From the NCBI GenBank assembly GCA_041158225.1, contig JBEBBU010000087.1, forward strand, positions 1 to 60,767: DNA of 60,767 nt. Reading direction: 5' to 3'. The notes beneath the pieces were generated by a model that was not told the DNA's origin, searched no databases, and saw only the letters and a list, made by a program, of their open reading frames with translations. Shown here piece after piece: positions 1 to 8,900 of the stretch. Origin of the DNA: JBEBBU01 sp041158225 (GTDB lineage Bacteria; Pseudomonadota; Gammaproteobacteria; Methylococcales; Methylococcaceae). Every line of letters starts with the position of its first letter. Position 1 is the stretch's first letter. The translations under genes were made by a program, and so were the position numbers.

Positions 1-1
1 C

Positions 2-430
2 AGTTACGATAATATCGGGGTGCCAGCGAATCCTGCCAATCCTTTCTATCAGCAGCCTGTATCAGTCAACCCTAAAGGCAGAAAGTTTGTGGATTACGGA
101 CTTGGTGCAGATCTGAAAGACGGGATGCAGGCGGGCAAGTTCAAGGTGCCTTCCCTGCGGAATGTTGCGATAACCGCGCCCTATATGCATAACGGATACT
201 TTACTACACTGGAGGGTGCTATCGCATTCTACAATAACAGGGATCGAAGGCCGCGCTGCCGTACAGACCGTCTGAGCGCTGCTGATGCCATGAGGCTGGC
301 CTGCTGGCCTGCCCCTGAAACCGATGTCAACGTTAACGCTTCAGAGCTTGGAGGTTTGGGTCTGACCAATAGGGATATTGCGGATATTGCCGCTTTTCTC
401 AGGACGCTGACGGATGGTTATACCAGGTAG
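2..430 (+). CDS. MauG/cytochrome c peroxidase family di-haem protein, C-terminal part
   Basis: The reading frame is open to the left edge, so only the last 142 residues are present. FKVPSLRNVAITAPYMHNG is the hallmark of the second haem domain of bacterial cytochrome c peroxidase/MauG proteins, and its Met is the usual distal haem ligand. The ending CWPAPETDVNVN...LGGLGLTNRDIADIAAFLRTLTDGY matches MauG-like members. By family such proteins are periplasmic and either reduce peroxide or oxidise a partner protein; the fragment cannot separate the two. Both CxxCH haem sites would lie upstream of the window. A lipoprotein gene follows closely and may be co-transcribed. Confidence 0.85.
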   Translation, partial: SYDNIGVPANPANPFYQQPVSVNPKGRKFVDYGLGADLKDGMQAGKFKVPSLRNVAITAPYMHNGYFTTLEGAIAFYNNRDRRPRCRTDRLSAADAMRLACWPAPETDVNVNASELGGLGLTNRDIADIAAFLRTLTDGYTR

Positions 431-463
431 CCAGGTACACACATGTTTTCAATGAGGATGAGT

Positions 464-1162
464 ATGCAAAAATTCTGGATGGTTCTGATGGCTGGCTGTT
501 GTCTGTCGGCCTGTGCGCCCGCACCTGTGGTAGAGGGGGGGCGGGAAGGCGAAAAAGCTGGCAATCAGCCCATTTACGATCAGCAGTCTTCAGTAAAGCC
601 GGGTGAAGTCCTGTTTCACCAGTATAGCTACTGGCACCGGGAGGGCGCGCGGATTCTGGTGGCGAACCGCCAGCCGTTTGCTCAGGGCGCCATTTTTATC
701 AACAAGGGTGAAGTCCTGTTTCCAGCCAGCGTAGAGGCTGAAGCATGGCTGTGTTCAGAGCGGGAAACTTATGTCGATCCGCTTGAGGGATTTATTGCCC
801 GCAGCTGTTTCCAGGACAGGGATGGCGATGGTGATCTCGACCGGGTTGCCGTGGCCCCCGAATCAAGATGGATACATCTTGAGCTTTCGCCTGCCCTGGC
901 TTACCAGAAAGACGACATTATCATGCCGCATCCTGGTGGCTTCAGGTACGAGCTGGCCTATGACGGCTTCAGCCAGGGAACCCTGCATCTCTCCTACAGG
1001 GAGTATCACGGCGACACACTCAGGAAACCCGTTTATACCCAGCAGGTCAGCTATGACATCACAGCTTTCCCGGCCGAGATAGACTTTCGCAGTGTCAGGT
1101 TACAGATACTGTCTGCCGGCAACCAGACTCTGGTTTACCGGGTGCTCAGTGGTTTCCAGTAA
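464..1162 (+). CDS. Putative lipoprotein with an EF-hand-like calcium loop
   Basis: Predicted product is 232 residues. ATG 464 is chosen over the in-frame ATG 443 because a GAGG sits about 7 bases before it. It gives a compact lipoprotein signal, MQKFWMVLMAGCCLSAC, with lipobox LSAC. Mature protein is therefore expected to be anchored in a membrane facing the periplasm. Residues 118-126 (DRDGDGDLD) have the spacing of an EF-hand/dockerin-type calcium loop. The rest looks beta-rich and I recognise no family. It starts about 30 bases after the MauG-like gene, so the two probably share a transcript. Function unknown; calcium binding is an inference from the loop alone. Confidence 0.65.
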   Translation: MQKFWMVLMAGCCLSACAPAPVVEGGREGEKAGNQPIYDQQSSVKPGEVLFHQYSYWHREGARILVANRQPFAQGAIFINKGEVLFPASVEAEAWLCSERETYVDPLEGFIARSCFQDRDGDGDLDRVAVAPESRWIHLELSPALAYQKDDIIMPHPGGFRYELAYDGFSQGTLHLSYREYHGDTLRKPVYTQQVSYDITAFPAEIDFRSVRLQILSAGNQTLVYRVLSGFQ

Positions 1163-1165
1163 GTT

Positions 1166-2056
1166 TCAGGCCTGACAGTAGCTGGGTATCCAGCTTCTCT
1201 GTACGATGCCGGGATCTACCATGGCAAGGCTGAACTGCCTGGCATCGCCGACCATCTGATCGACATCAAACAGATGGGATATCTCAGGTATGTCACGGAA
1301 GAACATGCGGATGACTGGTTCCAGCATCATGCCTGAGAACTTCATGCCCACCGTACCCAGATAGTTCCTGCGCTGCCCTACATGGGCCAGCTCATCAACC
1401 ATGATTTCTTCCAGCATCAGGCGTAGATGCTGGCAGTGCTCTGGCTGGTCCGCGTAGATATCTCCGAACAGGCGATGCAGGTGGATGTAAAAGACCATAC
1501 CCATGAGTTCAGTGACAAACGCCAGTGGCGCCATCAGAGTTTCCGGCAACCATGCGAAAAAACGGTAGATGTTACTGATCAGTGGACTTGCCGGAGGGTT
1601 TTCGAGGTGTTCTATGCCTGAGGTGCGCAGCATAAGCTCGAACAGGCGGACATGGCAGAATTCCTCTGCAAGGTGCATACGGCTTATCCTGTCGGTAAGC
1701 TGCCGGCATTGCGACAGGCCAGGTGTCACATCCCAGGCACCCTGAATGCCCAGCAGTTCATGGCGGGCAAACTTGTAGATGCAAGTCAGCAGCAACAGTT
1801 TTCTGTCGGCTTTTCCCAGATTGTCCTGGCAATGCATGGCATTGCGCTCAAACCATGCCTGTTCTTCTGCATTCAGGGAAAGGTGTGGTACGGATGATGC
1901 GAAATCCTGAAGACGCGCAGACTTGATGCTCAGATCCCTGGCGGCTTCGTCCAGCGCACCTGATGTTGTATTGATATGCGTCCAGTAGCTCTGGAAATTA
2001 TCTGCACGTACCTGGCTTTCGGCTGGGCGAAAGTAAATATTGCCGTCCATACTCAT
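1166..2056 (-). CDS. Ferritin-like di-iron protein of unknown function
   Basis: Predicted product is 296 residues and mostly helical. The start is ATG 2056 (or ATG 2050); the longer open frame runs back into the neighbouring thioredoxin gene and is not used. Two helices carry di-iron signatures: E131-E132-F-C-H135 (EExxH) and D221-E222-L-A-H225 (DExxH). E100 and E183 lie on intervening helices and are candidates for the two remaining ligands. This fits the ferritin-like fold used by di-iron oxygenases such as the AurF group, but I cannot assign a substrate. No signal peptide is visible, so it is probably cytoplasmic. It lies 46 bases downstream of the TlpA-like gene on the same strand, suggesting one transcript. 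The stop nearly meets the convergent lipoprotein stop at 1162. Confidence 0.7.
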   Translation of the reverse strand: MSMDGNIYFRPAESQVRADNFQSYWTHINTTSGALDEAARDLSIKSARLQDFASSVPHLSLNAEEQAWFERNAMHCQDNLGKADRKLLLLTCIYKFARHELLGIQGAWDVTPGLSQCRQLTDRISRMHLAEEFCHVRLFELMLRTSGIEHLENPPASPLISNIYRFFAWLPETLMAPLAFVTELMGMVFYIHLHRLFGDIYADQPEHCQHLRLMLEEIMVDELAHVGQRRNYLGTVGMKFSGMMLEPVIRMFFRDIPEISHLFDVDQMVGDARQFSLAMVDPGIVQRSWIPSYCQA

Positions 2057-2102
2057 ATGATTGTTTGCCTGTGGCTGGCATGGTTTCCCATGCGGAGAGG
2101 GT

Positions 2103-2630
2103 TTACTTTTTTGGAGACGGCTGGGGCTTTTCAGCCAGCAGACGCTGCACTTTTTCGCGTACACTGGCGGTTTCATCCGGGTTAAAGCCCATGAATATTT
2201 CCCTGACTTTTCCTTCACGATCCAGCAGGTAGGAAGAAGGCATGGCTTGAACGCCGTAGTCCAAAGCACAGTTGCCTTCGGCGTCGCGTACCGAGCGGAG
2301 TTTGACAGGATGCTGTTTCAGGAAGACTTCAGCAGCTTCACGTTCTTCGTCCAGATTGATCGTGATGACTTCAAATCCGCGATTGCGGAAGTCATTGGCC
2401 ATCTGTTCCATGAATGGCATGGACTGAATGCATGGCCCACACCACGACGCCCAGAAATCGACATAAACTACTTTGCCTGCGAACTGTTTTTTCCAGTCAA
2501 CAGGTGTATTTCTGGCATCCATCTGATTCAGTGTGCATTGAGGCGCAGCTTCGCCCTCGCTGACTGCATGGGCAGGGATGATGTGGAGCAGGCTCAGTAA
2601 CAGCACTGGCGGCGTGACATGCATCCTCAT
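2103..2630 (-). CDS. TlpA/ResA-like periplasmic thioredoxin
   Basis: Predicted product is 175 residues. ATG 2630 is preceded by AGGAG at a 7-base spacing. Residues 1-22 form a signal peptide (hydrophobic VLLLSLLHIIPAHA, cleavage probably after AHA). The thioredoxin fold carries FWASWCGPC with redox cysteines C64 and C67. The later segment ALDYGVQAMPSSYLLDREGK has the cis-proline loop (MPS) and the ResA/TlpA-type YLLDREG strand. Such proteins reduce disulfides in the periplasm, often for cytochrome c maturation or to protect specific targets. The gene is first in a pair with the ferritin-like protein and is divergent from nhaD. Confidence 0.85.
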   Translation of the reverse strand: MRMHVTPPVLLLSLLHIIPAHAVSEGEAAPQCTLNQMDARNTPVDWKKQFAGKVVYVDFWASWCGPCIQSMPFMEQMANDFRNRGFEVITINLDEEREAAEVFLKQHPVKLRSVRDAEGNCALDYGVQAMPSSYLLDREGKVREIFMGFNPDETASVREKVQRLLAEKPQPSPKK

Positions 2631-2745
2631 CAAGGTTCTCCTGGCGCGAAGATTATTTGGTCTTTGTGACTGGCGCTATAGTAGCATCCTGTGACTGACA
2701 GTTGAACCTGATTATGCAATACGGCCCAATCCTGAGACCAAGATT

Positions 2746-2754
2746 TGTTATGAT
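2746..2754 (+). promoter_or_regulatory. Candidate extended -10 promoter for nhaD
   Basis: TGTTATGAT reads as an extended -10 (TGn plus TATGAT). No convincing -35 is seen 17 bases upstream. A start near 2761 would give a leader of about 65 bases that holds the small hairpin at 2766-2781. Confidence 0.4.
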
Positions 2755-2765
2755 GCAGGACATAA

Positions 2766-2781
2766 GTATGCTGAAGCATAC
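2766..2781 (+). other. Small perfect hairpin in the nhaD leader
   Basis: GTATGC, loop TGAA, GCATAC: six perfect base pairs closed by a tetraloop, 45 bases before the nhaD start. It has no U-tract, so it is not an intrinsic terminator. It could be an mRNA structure or a protein-binding palindrome. Confidence 0.4.
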
Positions 2782-2825
2782 AGATAGTGCAATAACGGTA
2801 TGGTGTTTCAGGAGGAACGGGCAGC

Positions 2826-4292
2826 GTGAAGTGCAGGCTTAATGGATATTCTGGATTCTGGTTCATGGGTTTTACTGTGCTCCAGTCGGGAGAGGCTATG
2901 GCAGAAGCTCTGGCTACAGGAGGGGAGCATCTTGATCTTACCCGGCACTGGGCAGGTTATCTGGCTGTCGGCATATTCGTCCTCGCCTATCTGCTGGCCA
3001 TGGTGGAGGATCTGACACAGTTGCGTAAATCGAAACCGATGGTGCTGGCAGCCAGTGTCATCTGGGGAATCCTTGGATGGACCTATGCCCAGCATGGGGT
3101 GCCCGATGTGGCTGCGACTGCTTTTCGCAGCAGCCTCCTCAATTATGCAGAGCTGCTGCTTTTTATTCTGGTATCCATGACCTACCTGAATGCCATGGAA
3201 AGCCATGCCGTATTTGATGCCTTGCGGGTGCGCCTGCTCAAGATGGGGCTCAATTACCGTCAGCTGTTCTGGATCACTGGATTTTTATCTTTTGTGATCT
3301 CCTCAGTCTGCAACAATCTTACGACCGCACTGTTGATGGGGGCTGTGGTTGTAGCGCTTGGTCGAGACTGTCCCCGGTTTATCACGCTGAGCTGCATCAG
3401 TATTGTCGTGGCGACCAATGCTGGCGGCTCTTTCAGTCCCTTTGGCGATATTACTACGCTGTTTGTATGGCAGAAGGGCATGGTGCCCTTCAATGAGTTT
3501 TTCCGTCTGCTGCTGCCTTCCATCGTCAATTATGTGGTACCAGCCAGTATCCTGTTCCTCTTTATTCCGAGGGAAAGACCAGTGGCCATCAGCGAAAATG
3601 TCGCTATCCGCACCGGTGGCGTTGGCATCATCATCCTGTTTCTGCTGACCATCGTCACAGCCGTGCTGTTCGAGAATCTGCTGCATCTGCCGCCCGCTGC
3701 TGGCATGATGGCGGGTCTGACCTATCTCAAGTTTCACAGTTATTTTTCCCAGAAACGCAGTGATGCTCCAGAGGAAGACGATAGCGCTCTTGCTGACTAT
3801 CTGGTTCAGGGTGGGGGCGAAAAATCTGCAATCCCGCCTGCTAGTGGTGGCCATGATGTATTCAGTGAAGTTTCGCGTCAGGAATGGGATACGCTGCTGT
3901 TCTTCTATGGCGTGATTCTGTGCATGGGAGGGCTGAGCTTTATCGGTTATCTTGACTGGACCTCCCAGATGCTTTATTCGGATCCTGATTCGGCAACCTG
4001 GGCCAATATTCTGGTGGGTATTGTGTCCGCGTTCATTGATAACGGGACCATCATGCTTGCGGTGCTGACCATGGCGCCTGATATTTCCCAGGGACAGTGG
4101 TTGCTGGTGACGCTGACGGCGGGGGTTGGCGGTAGCCTGCTGGCGATTGGATCTGCTGCCGGGGTCGGATTGCTGGGGCAGGCCAAGGGATATTATTCCT
4201 TCCTGATTCACCTCAAGTGGTCACCGGTGATTGCGCTCGGCTATTTTGCGAGTATCGCTACCCATTTCCTTATCAATGGTGATCTTTTCTAG
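2826..4292 (+). CDS. nhaD: NhaD-type Na+/H+ antiporter
   Basis: Predicted product is 488 residues with about a dozen hydrophobic segments. The GTG start is 10 bases after AGGAGG. Diagnostic stretches are SSVCNNLTTALLMGAVV and ATNAGGSFSPFGDITTLFVWQ, typical of NhaD in the ArsB/NhaD ion transporter superfamily. NhaD exports Na+ (and Li+) in exchange for H+ across the inner membrane, giving salt and alkali tolerance. The N-terminal segment before HWAGYL is amphipathic and could include a signal-like helix. The last 72 bases overlap, on opposite strands, the end of the outer-membrane factor gene. Confidence 0.92.
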   Translation: MKCRLNGYSGFWFMGFTVLQSGEAMAEALATGGEHLDLTRHWAGYLAVGIFVLAYLLAMVEDLTQLRKSKPMVLAASVIWGILGWTYAQHGVPDVAATAFRSSLLNYAELLLFILVSMTYLNAMESHAVFDALRVRLLKMGLNYRQLFWITGFLSFVISSVCNNLTTALLMGAVVVALGRDCPRFITLSCISIVVATNAGGSFSPFGDITTLFVWQKGMVPFNEFFRLLLPSIVNYVVPASILFLFIPRERPVAISENVAIRTGGVGIIILFLLTIVTAVLFENLLHLPPAAGMMAGLTYLKFHSYFSQKRSDAPEEDDSALADYLVQGGGEKSAIPPASGGHDVFSEVSRQEWDTLLFFYGVILCMGGLSFIGYLDWTSQMLYSDPDSATWANILVGIVSAFIDNGTIMLAVLTMAPDISQGQWLLVTLTAGVGGSLLAIGSAAGVGLLGQAKGYYSFLIHLKWSPVIALGYFASIATHFLINGDLF

Positions 4293-5615
4293 GCTTGCGC
4301 CGACTGCAGCCTGTAGATCGGCCCAGGCGTTGCTGCGGTTGGCTTGTGCCACATGGTAGTCCATCATCATGGCTTTATAGTTTCTCTCGGCATCAATCAG
4401 TTGCAGCAGGCTGGCGCGACCGCGCTGGTAGGCATATTCCTCAGCCTGTCGTAACTGTTCAATGCGACTGAGCACGGAGTTTTCAAAGCGTTGCGTAATG
4501 CTTAGCGCACTTTGCCAGTTGGCTTCGGCTCTTGTGACATCGGCATGGATGGCCTGTTCATTCTGCCGGATGTAAAGGCGCGCCTGATTGAGTTCCACAC
4601 CAGCTTTGGCAATATTGCCATTGAACTGATTGAACAGAGGGAGTTCCATGTTAAAGCCTATGCCACCGGTATTGGTGTAGAAATTGCCTGGATCCCGCAG
4701 AAAATAGCCCACAAGTGTGATGTCGGGAATGATGAGCCGGCGTGCCAGTTCTGCATTGTGTTCAGCCTGGCTGACCCTGATGCGTGCAGCCTGCAGGTCA
4801 GGGCGGTTTTCCAGTGCTGACCGGATCTGCGCATCAGGCGATCTGGTGCCAGATGATGTTGTCATGGTGGCTGCAGGCCACGCATCTTCTACATAAAGTG
4901 ATTGGGTCGCATAGGATTCTGGCCAGCCAAGCAGTAGAAGCAGCTCACTTCTTGCCTGTATCAGGGCGCTGCGCATCTGGTCGGCATCGGCTTCTGCCTT
5001 GAGGCTTTCCACTTCAATACGCGCAAAATCTGTGGCAGCAATGTCACCTGTCTGCAGCCTGGCCCTGTTGATATCCAGAATATGCTGGTAGCGGCTTACA
5101 TTATCCCCTGCAAGGTCGGCATTCTTCTGCGCCAGATGCAGACCATTCAGGGCATGTCGCAGGGCATTGCCCAGTACGCGGATATCATCCTCCAGATCGT
5201 ACTGGAGCGCCTGGGTGCCGGCTTCGGCAGCTTCGGTACGCAGGCGCCTTTTACCGGCAGTGATGACCAGTTGTTCAATACGCACGGACCAGGCTGGACT
5301 TGCGCCCAGTGGCCAGCGGCGGCTGGGATCCTGTCCGCTATCATTCATGGCAGGATTCAGTTCATAAAACTCAAACCCCACTTTGGGATTGGGCAGCGTA
5401 CTGGCGAGAAGGCGTTCTGCTTCTCCACTGTCAATGTTATAGCGGGAGGCGATCAGCCCCAGATTGCGCTCAAAGAAAATGGCAAAAGCCTGAGATTCTG
5501 TGATGACTGTTTTTTTTTCGGCCATCGCAGCAGGTGATGCCAGCATATTCAAGGCTATTCCCAGTATTGCCAGGACATCTCTGGCTCTGGAAGAAGTGGC
5601 ATACTCCGTGTTCAT
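4221..5615 (-). CDS. TolC-family outer-membrane factor of a metal efflux system (CusC/CzcC type)
   Basis: Predicted product is 464 residues. A signal peptide ends near SPAAMA (residue 32). Two long helical repeats rich in Ala, Gln and Glu (for example ALENRPDLQAARIRVSQAEHNAELARR and RAEANWQSALSITQRFENSVLSRIEQLRQAEEYAYQRGRASLLQLIDAERNY) fit the outer membrane efflux protein family. It forms the trimeric channel that carries substrate from the RND pump through the periplasm and outer membrane. It is last in the efflux operon, starting 2 bases after the PII-like stop, so it is probably translated by coupling. Its 3' end overlaps nhaD by 72 bases. Confidence 0.88.
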   Translation of the reverse strand: MNTEYATSSRARDVLAILGIALNMLASPAAMAEKKTVITESQAFAIFFERNLGLIASRYNIDSGEAERLLASTLPNPKVGFEFYELNPAMNDSGQDPSRRWPLGASPAWSVRIEQLVITAGKRRLRTEAAEAGTQALQYDLEDDIRVLGNALRHALNGLHLAQKNADLAGDNVSRYQHILDINRARLQTGDIAATDFARIEVESLKAEADADQMRSALIQARSELLLLLGWPESYATQSLYVEDAWPAATMTTSSGTRSPDAQIRSALENRPDLQAARIRVSQAEHNAELARRLIIPDITLVGYFLRDPGNFYTNTGGIGFNMELPLFNQFNGNIAKAGVELNQARLYIRQNEQAIHADVTRAEANWQSALSITQRFENSVLSRIEQLRQAEEYAYQRGRASLLQLIDAERNYKAMMMDYHVAQANRSNAWADLQAAVGASLEKITIDKEMGSDTRKIAERNHR

Positions 5616-5617
5616 AT

Positions 5618-5944
5618 TCAGGCGGTGTCAGGGCCGTGTTCACCGGTCCGGATTCTATATCCCTCCATGACATCAATCACATAGATTTTGCCCGCGCCAG
5701 ACTGGAGGGTGTTAGCCACCTGCATGATCGTGTTTACGATATCTTCGACCATGTCATCAGGCGCAAAAATTTCGAGCCGCTTCTTGCTGGTAAATGGTTC
5801 GAAAGCCTGCCCCGTCAGTGTCTGTAACTGTCCGAAGCCCTCGCAGTCATTGATGCTCATGCCGGGGAAACCATTCATACCCATCAGCGCCTCGGTCACC
5901 TGGCACATCATGAAGGGTTGTATATAAGCGCGGATTTCTTTCAT
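5618..5944 (-). CDS. PII-like signalling protein in a metal efflux operon (PII-NG type)
   Basis: Predicted product is 108 residues, the usual PII size. MKEIRAYIQPFMMCQVTEAL matches the PII N-terminus (beta1-alpha1). KKRLEIFAPDDMVEDIVNTI matches beta3-alpha2, and GAGKIYVIDVMEGYRIRTGEHG matches the C-terminal PII signature, with Ala where most have GDGK. The T-loop region is short and lacks the uridylylated Tyr of GlnB/GlnK, so it is not a standard nitrogen regulator. A PII group linked to CzcA/CusA-type pumps (PII-NG) is known. The start overlaps the RND stop as TGATG and the OMF follows 2 bases later, so pump, sensor and channel are tied in one message. Ligand unknown: metal or nucleotide binding is an inference. 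Confidence 0.82.
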   Translation of the reverse strand: MKEIRAYIQPFMMCQVTEALMGMNGFPGMSINDCEGFGQLQTLTGQAFEPFTSKKRLEIFAPDDMVEDIVNTIMQVANTLQSGAGKIYVIDVMEGYRIRTGEHGPDTA

Positions 5945-8900
5945 CAGGATGTATGCCTGCTATGAATAAAATGATAGAGCAGTGGAGACATGGTCAAGGT
6001 CAGCACAGTGGCAACAGCCAGTCCTCCTATGACTACAAGGGCGAAGGGTTTTGCAATCTCGGCACCTACGCCATCTGCAATTGCTGCGGGCAGCAAGCCT
6101 GCCATGGCGATCAGGGCGCTGGTCAGAATAGGCCTCAGGCGCGACAGGCTGCCTTCCATCAGTGCTGCCGGCAGGCCTCGACCTTCCCTTTCAAGCTGCC
6201 GTATCTGCCCTACCAGCAGCATCCCGTGCTGGGCTGTGATGCCGGCGAGCGTAATCAGGCCAACGCCTGCAGATACGCTAAGGTGGGTGCCTGTCATAAA
6301 TAGCGTAGCCATGCCCCCTGTTATGGCGGCAGGAATAGTGCTCATGATGAGCAGTACATGTTTCATTGAGCGGAATGCCAGGATCAGCAGCAAAAAGATC
6401 AGCAGCAGGCTGGCTGGTAAAATGAGGGTAAAGCGTTCAGCAGCTCTGGTCAGGCTTTCATACTGGCTGCTCCAGGCCATCCGGTAGCCTGGCGGAAACA
6501 GGATCTGCTGCCGGATGGCGGTATTGGCTTGCGCAACAAAAGAGGCCGTATCTCTTTCCTTGAGATTGCATTTAATGGCAATGCGCCGCATGTTATCCTC
6601 GCGGCTAATGCGGGAGGCTCCCTGATCTACACGGATGGTAGCAATCTCGGCCAGAGGGATACTCCGTCCCCCTTCCAGCGGCAATATGAGATTGGCCAGC
6701 TGTGATACGGAGTTGCGGGCACTTTCGTCAAGCCTGATGGTGACGTTAAAGCGTTGTTCGCCTTCCAGAAGCGTTGTGGCAGGCTTGCCGGCAACAGCTA
6801 CCTCAATCAGTTCTCCAACCTGGCGGACAGATATTCCGTAGCGGGCTATCTGTTCACGATCAATATCAATGGTCAGCTGGGAAAGGCCATAAGGCTGCTC
6901 TGTTGCAATGTCCGTAGCACCCTGAATGCTTTGGAAAATGCCCTTGATCTGTTCCGCTTTTTCCCTGAGAACCTGTAGGTCAGGGCCGAAAAGCTTGATG
7001 GCAATTTCACCTTTCACACCTGAAATGGCTTCTTCAACGTTATCCTGAATAGCCTGGGAAAAATTGAAACTTAGCCCAGGAAAAATATTCAGTGACTGCT
7101 GCATGTGATCGATCAGGGCTGTCTTGCTGTCATGTTCCCAGGCAGCTTCGGGTTTAAGATCAATCAGAAACTCAAGGTTGCTGAATGTTTTGGGATCTAG
7201 TCCATCTTCAGGGCTTCCCAGTTGTGATAATACCGAGTCAACTTCATCAAAATCGAGGATTTTCCTCCTGATATCACGTTCAAGTTCTCTTGCCTTGCTT
7301 ATGGAAATTGACACGGGCAGGTTAATGGTCAGCCAGATATTACCTTCATCAAGGGTAGGCATGAATTCCATACCTATCCAGGGAATGGTCGCCATACAGG
7401 GGGTCATTGCAAGCAGTACTACCGCCATAAACCGTTTTGGCCAGTTGAATATCTGCGTCAGTAATCGCTGATAAGCCGCCTGTATTCGTTGTATGGTCAG
7501 ATGATGTTCGGTCAGTTGTGAACCAAGCAGATAGCTCAGAATGACAGGCACCAGTGTCAGGCTGATGATAAGCGAGCCTGCAAGTGCCAGCCCCCATGTC
7601 CAGACCACAGAGGAAAAGATCTTGGCCTCAATGCGCTGAAAAGTGAATATAGGCAGCCATGCTGCAATCAGGATCATTTTGGAGAGCAGGATAGTGCGTC
7701 CTGTCTGGCTGCTGGTATCCAGCAGGTAAAGACGCCATTGTAAAGGTGTCCGGACGCGTTCCATACTCATCCTGACGATCACGGCCTCAACCAGCAGGAT
7801 TGCGCCATCAATGATGATGCCGAAATTGATGCCTCCCAGGGAAATGAGATTGGTGGAAATATGGGCCGCATCCATGATGATGAATGCAAAAAGGAGTGAT
7901 AGCGGTATGGTAAACAGTATGAGCACCACTATCTGGGGTTTTTGCAGGAAGGCCAGCAACAGCATGGCCAGAAGTATGAATGAACCGGTCATGTTGCCTG
8001 CAATCGTGCCAAGGCTCTGCATCAGCAGTTCTGTCCGGTCATAGATGGGTGTGATGACCATACCCGGTGGCAGGCCATATGCATTCAGGGCGTTTATCTT
8101 TTCCCTGATGGCGCGCAGTACTGCGATGGTGTCGCTTCCCTTGATCATCAGCACGACACCTTCCACAATATCGTCCTCCTGATTGAATCCGGCGACACCA
8201 GTGGGTGGTTGTATACCCTGGTTCAGCCTGCCAAGATTGTGTACATAAACCGGAACTCCGTTACGGTTGGCAACGGCTATATTGCCTATATCCTGCAGGT
8301 TGTGTAACTGTCCAAGACTCCGCACAATCAGTGCCTCGTTGCCATGCTCGATGTAGCCACCGCCGGTATTGACATTGTTATGGGCAACGGCCTCATAGAC
8401 ATCCAGTGGGCTGAGCTGGTAATCCTTGAGTTTGTCAGGCTCCAGCTGTACCTGGTATTCCCTGATGCCGCTTCCAAAAGTAACGACATCAGCTACCCCT
8501 GGAACTGAACGCAGACGACGCTCTATCATCCAGTCCTGAGTGGAGCGGATTTCTGACATGTTGTAGCCGGTTCCATGTACCCGGTAACGATAAATCTCGC
8601 TCACACCCGTTGACAGGGGGCTGATGCGGATATCGGCACCTGATGGCAATTCAAGGTCACGAAGTCTGGCATTGACATCGTCGCGTGACAGGTAGTCGTC
8701 AGCCTGATCGTCAAAAGTCAGGGTAACGACGCAAAGCCCGTAAATGGATACCGAGCGCATATTGATCAGATGGGGCAGGGCCGTCATTTCCCTTTCCACA
8801 GGCAGCGTCAGCAGTTTTTCAATTTCTTCTGGCGCCTGTCCAGGAAACCGGATCACCACTTCGACATAAACATTCTGGGCATCGGGAAATGCCTGAAAAG

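Noticed and set aside
2057..2269. N-terminal extension of the ferritin-like protein
   Set aside because: The extension covers the end of the TlpA-like gene in another frame and is low-quality sequence; the di-iron protein starts well at ATG 2056.
2630..2866. Small minus-strand frame across the nhaD start
   Set aside because: It has no recognisable domain, overlaps the nhaD promoter and start, and looks like chance.
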